Source of the DNA: AR5 sp041499965
Lineage (GTDB): Bacteria > Methylomirabilota > Methylomirabilia > Rokubacteriales > CSP1-6
Assembly: GCA_041499965.1 (NCBI GenBank)
Contig: JBGQLG010000107.1
Span: forward strand, 1 to 18,212
Direction: 5' to 3'
DNA length: 18,212 nucleotides
The notes under the pieces are model-generated. The model was not told the origin of the DNA, made no database searches, and was given only the letters and a program-made list of their open reading frames with translations. The position numbers were made by a program, and so were the translations under genes. This document shows, one piece after another, positions 1 through 5,366 of this stretch; position 1 is the first letter of the stretch; each line of letters opens with the position of its first letter.

Positions 1-55
1 AGCGGAGGGGAACCCCGTGGGTGGAGCGCTCGAGAGAGCGCCGAAGCAGCTACGA

Positions 56-742
56 TTACGGAGCGTTAGGCTCGTGAACCGAAGACGGCCGTCGATGTCC
101 GGCTCGATGGACGAACTCCTCGTTGAGCGGCACCCCTTTTCGACACAAGGGACATTCGGCTGGGTCGTATGTCGGGAAGTCACGACTCACCAAACTGAAC
201 ACGGGCTTGCCGTCGACCTCCACCGACGTGCGTCGCCAGAGGCAGCCGACGCCGACCACCTGGGCACCCAGCTGCTCTACCAGCTCGATCAGCAGATTGA
301 TCGTGGTCCCGCTGGAGACGAGGTCCTCGACCAGGAGCACCCGAGTGCCGGGACGGATCAGGCGCTGGAACTCGACCGGGAGCGTCACCCGGCGCTTGCC
401 CCGTGCGAGTCCTTTGGCCCCGTAGACCACGACAGGCCGCGAGGGATGCGCGCGGGCCACGCAGTGCGAGAGGATCAGGGCGCCGGGCCCGGTGGAGAGC
501 ACGACGTCGACCGGCCAGGGGGCGAAATGCTTGGCGATGACGCCGCCGAGGCCCTCGGTGAACGATGGCTCGGTGGTCACCAGGGTCTTTTCGATGTACT
601 CGGTGGTGTGCTGGCCGGAGGGCAGCAGCACGTGGTCGTTGGCGTGATACGCGCCCGTCCGCTTGAGGATCTCGAGGTGGATCTTCTCGCGGACCTCGGC
701 CTCGACCGCGACAGGATCCTTCTTGGGGGCAGCCGCGCTCAT
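56..742 (-). CDS. pyrE: Orotate phosphoribosyltransferase-like protein (PyrE family)
   Basis: A 228-aa type I phosphoribosyltransferase, expected to join orotate and PRPP to give orotidine monophosphate in cytosolic pyrimidine synthesis. The PRPP-binding signature VLLVEDLVSSGTT lies at residues 135-147, with the paired acidic residues E139-D140. An N-terminal PSGQHTTEYIEK segment (41-52) matches the PyrE substrate hood, and STGPGAL (83-89) the second PRPP loop. The C-terminus carries a CPLC pair (197-200) followed by KGVPL, an ending I associate from memory with several bacterial PyrE proteins. I chose the ATG at 742 because an AGGAGGG Shine-Dalgarno sits just upstream; the open frame continues further but that part looks like antisense of tsaB. 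It diverges from tsaB across 52 bp. No other pyrimidine gene is visible, so a different purine or pyrimidine PRTase specificity cannot be excluded. Confidence 0.85.
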   Translation of the reverse strand: MSAAAPKKDPVAVEAEVREKIHLEILKRTGAYHANDHVLLPSGQHTTEYIEKTLVTTEPSFTEGLGGVIAKHFAPWPVDVVLSTGPGALILSHCVARAHPSRPVVVYGAKGLARGKRRVTLPVEFQRLIRPGTRVLLVEDLVSSGTTINLLIELVEQLGAQVVGVGCLWRRTSVEVDGKPVFSLVSRDFPTYDPAECPLCRKGVPLNEEFVHRAGHRRPSSVHEPNAP

Positions 743-760
743 CCGTCCCTCCTGGCCGGC

Positions 761-769
761 ATTATCGCA
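761..769 (-). promoter_or_regulatory. Extended -10 promoter element for pyrE
   Basis: Read on the minus strand this is TGCGATAAT, an extended -10 (TGn plus GATAAT, five of six matches to TATAAT). It ends 18 nt before the pyrE ATG, leaving room for the AGGAGGG ribosome binding site. No convincing -35 is seen. It lies back to back with the tsaB element. Confidence 0.5.
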
Positions 770-777
770 TGGGCGCG

Positions 778-786
778 TGCTAGACT
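778..786 (+). promoter_or_regulatory. Extended -10 promoter element for tsaB
   Basis: TGCTAGACT is an extended -10-like sequence that ends 8 nt before the tsaB ATG. A transcript would start at or within a couple of bases of the start codon, so the mRNA would be leaderless; no Shine-Dalgarno is present. The same TGCTANA core recurs before meaB and before the 50-aa ORF at 16651. Confidence 0.45.
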
Positions 787-794
787 CCCGCCGT

Positions 795-1469
795 ATGCGG
801 CTCCTGGCGGTGGAAACCTCCTCGCTGGCCGGCGGGGTGTCGCTGCTCGACGACGAGCGGCTGGTGGCCGAATACCTGCTGGACGTCAGCCTCACGCACT
901 CCGAGCGGCTGATGTCCGCGATCGATCGCGTGATGGCCGACGCGCGGTGGACGCCCCGCATGCTGCAGGGCCTTGCCGTCGCCGTGGGGCCGGGCTCCTT
1001 CACCGGCCTGCGGATCGCCGTGAGCACGGTCAAGGGCCTGGCGCTCGCGCTCGGCCTACCCATCGCCGCGGTGCCCACGCTCGACGCGATGGCCGCCGCC
1101 CTGCCGTGGGCGGCGCTGCCCGTGTGCCCGGTGCTCGACGCGCGCAAGGGCGAGGTCTACGCCTCGCTCTACCGCTGGGACGGCGGCGCCATGCGGCGCG
1201 AGTGGGAGTATCTGGCGCTGGCGCCGGCGGCGCTCGCCGAACGGCTGACCGAGCCGGTCATCGTTGTGGGGGACGGCGCCACCGGCATCCACTCGCCGCA
1301 CGCGCGGGCGGTGCCGGCGCCGCGGCGCGTGCCGTCCCCCGCGTGCGTCGGCGCGCTCGGGCTGCAACGCCTGCGCCACGGCGACACTGTGCAGGCCTCC
1401 GCGCTGTCGCCCTTTTATCTGCGTCCCTCCGAGGCGGAGCTGAAGCGTCGTGTCCTCGCTCGCGCTTGA
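795..1469 (+). CDS. tsaB: tRNA threonylcarbamoyladenosine biosynthesis protein TsaB
   Basis: A 224-aa TsaB (YeaZ) homologue, about the normal family length. TsaB is the inactive ASKHA-fold partner that binds TsaD, and TsaE in bacteria, to make the t6A37 modification of ANN-decoding tRNAs in the cytosol. The start MRLLAVETSS matches the family's first strand; the hallmark GPGSFTGLRIAVSTVKGLA spans 65-83; and DARKGEVY (115-122) is the second conserved block. The end SPFYLRPSEAE (205-215) is also typical. The ATG at 795 has no Shine-Dalgarno but lies 8 nt after an extended -10 element. The last codons overlap the rimI start by 20 nt, the common bacterial tsaB-rimI arrangement. tsaD and tsaE are not in the window. 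Confidence 0.93.
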   Translation: MRLLAVETSSLAGGVSLLDDERLVAEYLLDVSLTHSERLMSAIDRVMADARWTPRMLQGLAVAVGPGSFTGLRIAVSTVKGLALALGLPIAAVPTLDAMAAALPWAALPVCPVLDARKGEVYASLYRWDGGAMRREWEYLALAPAALAERLTEPVIVVGDGATGIHSPHARAVPAPRRVPSPACVGALGLQRLRHGDTVQASALSPFYLRPSEAELKRRVLARA

Positions 1470-1935
1470 CCGGATGCGGCCGGAAGATCTGGAGGAAGTC
1501 CTCGCCATCGAGCGGGTGTCCTTCACGATGCCCTGGTCCCGCGGCGCGTTCCTGTACGAGATCCAGCAGAACCGCGTCGCCCGCTGCTGGGTGGGCCGCC
1601 TCGACGACGGGGTGGTCGGCTATCTGTGCCTCTGGGAGGTGGCCGACGAGGTGCACATCACCAACGTCGCCGTCCATCCCGACGCCCGCCGGCAGGGGGT
1701 GGCGCGGTCACTGCTCAGCAGTGTGCTGCAGGACGGGCGGGGTCGGGGCTTCAAGGTCGTCGTTCTTGAGGTCAGACCAAGCAACCGGCACGCGTTACGC
1801 CTCTACGACTCCTTCGGCTTCCGCGTCGTGGGTCGCCGGCATGGGTACTACTACGACACCGGGGAGGACGCGCTCGTGATGGAGATCGCTCTCAGCGCAC
1901 AGTCGGCCTCGCCTGGGAACCAGGCGGCCCGGTGA
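1450..1935 (+). CDS. rimI: Ribosomal-protein-alanine N-acetyltransferase RimI
   Basis: A 161-aa GNAT acetyltransferase, expected to transfer acetyl from acetyl-CoA to the N-terminal alanine of ribosomal protein S18 or similar N-termini. Features seen: ERVSFTMPWS at 21-30 (the RimI E..F..PW block), TNVAVHPDARRQGVA at 71-85 with the acetyl-CoA loop R80-x-x-G83-x-A85, then LEVRPSNRHALRLYDSFGF (106-124), and the terminal YYYDTGEDALVM. The GTG at 1450 overlaps tsaB by 20 nt, with GGAG about 11 nt before it. The ATG at 1474 is an alternative start that would still keep all motifs but has no clear ribosome binding site. Translation is probably coupled to tsaB. Confidence 0.9.
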   Translation: MSSLALDRMRPEDLEEVLAIERVSFTMPWSRGAFLYEIQQNRVARCWVGRLDDGVVGYLCLWEVADEVHITNVAVHPDARRQGVARSLLSSVLQDGRGRGFKVVVLEVRPSNRHALRLYDSFGFRVVGRRHGYYYDTGEDALVMEIALSAQSASPGNQAAR

Positions 1936-1950
1936 GGCGTTAACCCGCCA

Positions 1951-2847
1951 ATGCGGTCCGACCTCTTAGGCACCGCACTCGCCGTCTGGCTGTTGATGGC
2001 GTGGGCCCCGGCGGCCGCTGCCCAGGGGACTCCGGCTTCGCCGGCCGAGGTCGCGCGCGGCCGCTACATGTTCGGCGCCACCGGCGGCTGCGGCTGCCAC
2101 ACGGTGCCCAAGGGGCCGATCAACGCGGGCGGGCGCCGCTACGACGGCCCGTTCGGCACGGTGTACTCGAGCAACATCACCCCGGATCGCCAGACGGGCA
2201 TCGGGACATGGACAGACGAGCAGATCATCGCGGCGATTCGGCTGGGCCGGCGCCCCAACGGCGAGCGGTTGCTGCCGGTGCATCCCTTCCCGGTGTTCAA
2301 CGGGATGGCCGAGGAGGATCTGCGGGCGATCGTGGCCTTCCTGCGCACCACCAAGCCCGTCAGCCGGGCCAATCAGGCCAAACGGATCGCGGTGCCGCTG
2401 TTCGAGTCCGTGTTCTTGCCGGCGTGGCTCACGGCCTTCGCGCCACGGGAGACGCCGCCGCCCAGGGCGCCGACCTCCGGGCCGGCGCGGGGCGAGTACC
2501 TCGTCAAGGCGGTCGGCCACTGCGGCGAATGCCACACCCCGCGCACGATGACGATGGCCAGCGACAACAGCCGCTTCCTGGCCGGCACGCCGAAGGGCCC
2601 CGAGGACCAAGCCATGCCCAACGTCACGCCCGATCCGGACACGGGCATTGGCAAGTGGTCGGTGGAGGAGATCGCCGAATATCTCGGGACCGGCAACAAG
2701 CCCGACGGCGACGTGGCCGGCGGGCTCATGGGCGAGGTGATCGACGGCACCCTGGCCGGCTACAAGGACCTCACCCAGGCCGACCGGCTGGCCATCGCCC
2801 AGTACCTGAAATCGATTCCGGCAGTCCGCAACAAGATCGGCAAGTAG
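1951..2847 (+). CDS. Secreted c-type cytochrome with two cytochrome domains (first heme site atypical)
   Basis: A 298-aa periplasmic electron carrier. A signal peptide occupies about residues 1-25 (hydrophobic core, then AAAAQ). Two class I cytochrome c-like halves follow. The second has a canonical CGECH heme site at 191-195. The first has Cys-Gly-Cys-His at 47-50, one residue short of CxxCH. Each half carries the matching downstream block: SSNITPDRQTGIGTW (73-87) and MPNVTPDPDTGIGKW (222-236). Candidate axial methionines are M119 and M260. Such two-domain proteins often serve as the cytochrome subunit of periplasmic dehydrogenases, but no dehydrogenase is in the window. It starts 15 nt after rimI and is followed by a cytochrome c' and a YceI protein, which suggests one redox operon. 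Exact partner unknown. Confidence 0.85.
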   Translation: MRSDLLGTALAVWLLMAWAPAAAAQGTPASPAEVARGRYMFGATGGCGCHTVPKGPINAGGRRYDGPFGTVYSSNITPDRQTGIGTWTDEQIIAAIRLGRRPNGERLLPVHPFPVFNGMAEEDLRAIVAFLRTTKPVSRANQAKRIAVPLFESVFLPAWLTAFAPRETPPPRAPTSGPARGEYLVKAVGHCGECHTPRTMTMASDNSRFLAGTPKGPEDQAMPNVTPDPDTGIGKWSVEEIAEYLGTGNKPDGDVAGGLMGEVIDGTLAGYKDLTQADRLAIAQYLKSIPAVRNKIGK

Positions 2848-2897
2848 CGCACCCGCGGGTCGGCCCGAGGCCCCCGCGCACTCACCAAGGAGGCGAC

Positions 2898-3386
2898 ATG
2901 ACCCCACGAGCGATGCTGCGTGCGACCGCCCTGATCGGCAGCCTGACCGCCCTCGTTCTCGCCGGCTGCGCCAGCGGCGACGGCATGGCCAAGAAGATGA
3001 CGGCCGAGGAGGCGATCGCGACTCGACAGAAACTCATGAAGGACCAGGGTGCGGCCTGGAAGAACATACAGGACAAGACCAAGGCCGGCCAGATCCAGGC
3101 GCTGACGCCGGACGCCGAGAAGCTCGCGGCCACCGCGAAGGAGATCCCCACGCTCTTCCCGGAGGGCTCGCTGAATCCCGAGAAGTCGGCCGCCAAGCCG
3201 GAGATCTGGCAGAAGCGCGCGGAGTTCGACGCCGCCGCCAAGAACCTCGAGACGATGTCGCTGAAGCTGCGTGACGCCGCGCGGGCCAACGACACCGTGG
3301 CCACCCAGGCCATCGTGAAGGACTTCGGCCGCCAGGCGTGCGGGACCTGCCACCAGCCCTTCCGCGTGCCGCCCAAGCAGCAATAG
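2898..3386 (+). CDS. Cytochrome c' family lipoprotein
   Basis: A 162-aa protein with a lipoprotein signal: basic start, hydrophobic run, lipobox LAGC at 21-24 with C24 as the lipidated cysteine. The mature part is alpha-helical and Ala/Lys-rich and ends in a heme c site CGTCH at 148-152. A single C-terminal CxxCH on a four-helix body is the plan of class II cytochromes (cytochrome c', PF01322), which bind five-coordinate heme and often NO, or act as electron carriers. A strong AAGGAGG site precedes the ATG at 2898 by a few bases. It sits 50 bp after the two-domain cytochrome and 19 bp before the YceI gene, so the three are probably co-transcribed. Being an anchored lipoprotein, it likely works at the membrane surface. 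Its electron partner is not known. Confidence 0.85.
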   Translation: MTPRAMLRATALIGSLTALVLAGCASGDGMAKKMTAEEAIATRQKLMKDQGAAWKNIQDKTKAGQIQALTPDAEKLAATAKEIPTLFPEGSLNPEKSAAKPEIWQKRAEFDAAAKNLETMSLKLRDAARANDTVATQAIVKDFGRQACGTCHQPFRVPPKQQ

Positions 3387-3405
3387 CCGAGGGAGGAGTG
3401 CCTTG

Positions 3406-4053
3406 ATGCGACGACAGCTTCTCGTACTCGGGCTCGCCGTGGTCGCCCTCGCGACGGTGCCGGTCGTGGCCGCCGCCCAGACGATCAGCTTCAAGCTCCT
3501 GCCCCGGTACTCGTACGCCACGTTCAAGACCGACGCCCCGCTGGAGACGGTGGTCGGCCACACGGCCGACGCCGGCCTGGTGGGCGAGCTCAACGTCGAT
3601 CCCGCCAAGCCGCAGGGGGCCAAGGGCACGGTGAAGGTCGACATGAATACCGTCCGCACCGGCGTCGACAAGCGCGATGCCGACATGCGGGCCAAGCCCT
3701 ACCTCGAGACCGACGTCGAGGCCAACCGCTGGGTCACGTTCGACGTCCAGAGCGTGGAGATCGCGGGTCCGCTGGAATCGGGCAAGCCGATCCCGGCCAA
3801 GATCCGCGGCATGCTCATCGTCAAGCAGAAGCCGGTGGAGCGCATCGCCGATGGCACGGTGACGTACATCAAGCTCTCGCCGGAGCAGGTGGAGGCGCAG
3901 AAGCGGTTCGGGTTCACCTCGGACAACATCAAGGTCCGCACCAAGCTGGCCACGACGTTCACCGATCACGGCATGCAGATCCCGCAGCTCTTGATCCTCA
4001 AGCTGTCCAACGACATCGCGATCGAGACCGATCTGACGTTCATCAAGCCGTAG
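3406..4053 (+). CDS. YceI family secreted lipocalin-like protein
   Basis: A 215-aa YceI-domain protein. Residues 1-24 form a signal peptide ending VVAAA-Q, so the protein acts outside the cytoplasm. The body is the expected run of beta strands: TISFKLLPRYSYATFKTDAP, then GELNVDPAKPQGAKGTVKVD, DKRDADMRAKPYLETD and the closing strand before the stop. YceI proteins fold as lipocalin-like barrels that bind isoprenoid chains such as quinone-type lipids, and they often sit beside cytochromes, as here. I chose the ATG at 3406 because an AGGAG site lies 7 nt upstream; a TTG one codon earlier is possible. It is the last gene of the cytochrome cluster, followed directly by a hairpin terminator. Ligand not inferable. 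Confidence 0.88.
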   Translation: MRRQLLVLGLAVVALATVPVVAAAQTISFKLLPRYSYATFKTDAPLETVVGHTADAGLVGELNVDPAKPQGAKGTVKVDMNTVRTGVDKRDADMRAKPYLETDVEANRWVTFDVQSVEIAGPLESGKPIPAKIRGMLIVKQKPVERIADGTVTYIKLSPEQVEAQKRFGFTSDNIKVRTKLATTFTDHGMQIPQLLILKLSNDIAIETDLTFIKP

Positions 4054-4057
4054 GCGA

Positions 4058-4087
4058 GAGACCGGCGAGGATCCTCCCGCCGGTCTC
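4058..4087 (+). terminator. Hairpin terminator after the cytochrome/YceI cluster
   Basis: A perfect 10-bp inverted repeat, GAGACCGGCG and CGCCGGTCTC, with a 10-nt loop, begins five bases after the YceI stop codon. It is followed by GTCTTGCAGTCTTT, a T-enriched but not pure T tract. Position and stem strength support transcription termination. Confidence 0.6.
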
Positions 4088-4107
4088 GTCTTGCAGTCTT
4101 TGCCCGT

Positions 4108-4132
4108 GAGCGGCGGCGTCTCGCCGCCGCTC
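4108..4132. repeat. Perfect 11-bp GC hairpin in intergenic region
   Basis: GAGCGGCGGCG and CGCCGCCGCTC are exact reverse complements separated by only TCT. It could be a second terminator stem or part of a repeat element together with the structures that follow up to 4320. Confidence 0.6.
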
Positions 4133-4162
4133 CAAGCCGCGATCTCGCGCACGGGGTGAATC

Positions 4163-4220
4163 TGGGGGGCCTTGTCTGTTAGACAAAGGGGGGGCTCTGG
4201 CCCCCCCTTTGAACCCCCCA
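4163..4220. other. Compact possible three-way-junction structure
   Basis: An outer 7-bp stem (TGGGGGG at 4163-4169 with CCCCCCA at 4214-4220) encloses two hairpins: TTGTCT/AGACAA (4172-4177 with 4181-4186, loop GTT) and a G7/C7 stem (4187-4195 with 4200-4208, loop TCTG). The second stem can lengthen to 11 bp by competing for the AA at 4185-4186. All pairings were read directly from the sequence. Whether it is an RNA, an attenuator or a mobile-element end is not known. Confidence 0.5.
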
Positions 4221-4230
4221 TTCGCGTGAG

Positions 4231-4320
4231 GTGTGACGGCGGGCGAGTCCAACCGGCGCGACTGGGCGCGGGGCCAGCCTGTGTGACGGCGGGCGAGTCC
4301 AACCGGCGCGACTGCGCGCG
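4231..4320. repeat. Two direct copies of a 40-bp repeat
   Basis: The segments 4231-4270 and 4281-4320 are identical at 39 of 40 positions, the only change being G to C at 4265/4315. A 10-bp spacer, GGGCCAGCCT, separates them. Each copy starts GTGTGACGGCGGGCGAGTCC. The second copy ends 23 bp before the meaB promoter element. Two copies with this spacer are too few for a CRISPR; a dispersed intergenic repeat family is more likely. Confidence 0.85.
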
Positions 4321-4342
4321 TGGCCGAGTGGGTTTGCCTGAA

Positions 4343-4351
4343 TGCTACAAT
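4343..4351 (+). promoter_or_regulatory. Extended -10 promoter element for meaB operon
   Basis: TGCTACAAT is an extended -10 with five of six matches to TATAAT. It ends 16 nt before the meaB ATG, so the leader would be about 8-10 nt. No -35 and no Shine-Dalgarno are seen. Confidence 0.5.
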
Positions 4352-4367
4352 CCGCTGGCTCGATGTC

Positions 4368-5366
4368 ATGGCCGGTGATCTTCCTGCGCGTACTTCTGAT
4401 CCGGGGGCGCTCGTCGAGCGGATGCTCGGGGGCGATCGGCTGGCGCTGGCCCGACTCATCACGCACGCCGAGAACCGCACGAGCGCGGTGCCGGCGATCA
4501 TGAAGGCGGTGCACGGTCGGACGGCCGGCGGCTACGTGGTCGGGATCACGGGACCGCCGGGGGCGGGGAAGTCGACCGTCGTCGATCGACTGACGGCGCA
4601 TCTGCGGGCGACCGGCGCCACGGTCGGCATCGTCGCCGTCGATCCCTCCAGCCCGTTCACGGGGGGGGCCGTGCTCGGCGATCGCATCCGCATGCAGGCC
4701 CACGCGCTCGATGCCGGCGTGTTCATCCGCTCGATGGCCACGCGCGGCTCGCTGGGCGGCCTGTCCCGGGCCACCGGCGAGGTGCTCAAGCTCCTGCTCG
4801 CGTTCGGCCACGACTGGGTGCTCGTCGAAACGGTCGGCGTGGGCCAGACCGAGCTCGACATCATGAAGCTCGCCGACACCACCGTGGTCGTGCTGGTGCC
4901 GGAGTCGGGCGACGCCATCCAGACGATGAAGGCGGGCCTGCTGGAAGCGGCCGACGTCTTCTTGGTCAACAAGGCCGATCGCGCCGGCGCGCCGGCGCTG
5001 ATGGCCGAGCTGAAGTTCGCCGCGCACCTGCACTACAGCAGCACGAGCACGCCCAAGGACATCGACTGGGAGATCCCGGTGCTGTCCTGCCAGGCCCAGG
5101 CCGACGTCGGCATCGCCGAGCTGCTGGCCGAGATCGGCCGCCATCGGGCGGCGCTCACCGCCGGCGGCGCGCTGGCCGCCCGCCGGCGCCGGCGGCTGCG
5201 CGCCGAGCTGGAAGCGCTGCTCGTCGAGGAGTTCCGCGGTCGGGTGGCGCGCGGCCTGGCCGGCGGCGCCCTGCGCGCCAAGTTCGACGAGGTGGAGGCG
5301 GGCGCGATCGATCCGTACTCGGCGGTGGCCGCGCTGTTGCCCATGGTATCGTTGGAGCCCTCATGA
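4368..5366 (+). CDS. meaB: Methylmalonyl-CoA mutase-associated GTPase MeaB
   Basis: A 332-aa G3E-family P-loop GTPase. MeaB proteins protect and reload the B12-dependent methylmalonyl-CoA mutase (or related acyl-CoA mutases), coupling GTP hydrolysis to correct cofactor loading in the cytosol. Seen in the protein: Walker A GPPGAGKST (62-70); the switch block VDPSSPFTGGAVLGDRIRM (91-109); the Walker B-like ETVGVGQTELD (154-164); and the guanine-specificity motif NKAD (201-204). The C-terminal helices end about where the family ends. I chose the ATG at 4368; a GTG at 4320 would put coding sequence inside the 40-bp repeat. The stop overlaps the next start (ATGA). No mutase gene is in the window, so the client is inferred from the family. 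Confidence 0.92.
   Translation: MAGDLPARTSDPGALVERMLGGDRLALARLITHAENRTSAVPAIMKAVHGRTAGGYVVGITGPPGAGKSTVVDRLTAHLRATGATVGIVAVDPSSPFTGGAVLGDRIRMQAHALDAGVFIRSMATRGSLGGLSRATGEVLKLLLAFGHDWVLVETVGVGQTELDIMKLADTTVVVLVPESGDAIQTMKAGLLEAADVFLVNKADRAGAPALMAELKFAAHLHYSSTSTPKDIDWEIPVLSCQAQADVGIAELLAEIGRHRAALTAGGALAARRRRRLRAELEALLVEEFRGRVARGLAGGALRAKFDEVEAGAIDPYSAVAALLPMVSLEPS

Noticed and set aside
26..41. Hairpin GCGCTC-GAGA-GAGCGC downstream of pyrE
   Set aside because: Only 6 bp and no T tract on the minus strand; too weak to call a terminator.
4231..4320. Possible CRISPR array
   Set aside because: Only two units, a 10-bp spacer and no cas genes.
4318..4370. tRNA-like start (GCGCGCGTGGCCGAGTGGG) before meaB
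   Set aside because: No consistent acceptor, anticodon and T stems could be formed, and the stretch overlaps the repeat and the promoter element.
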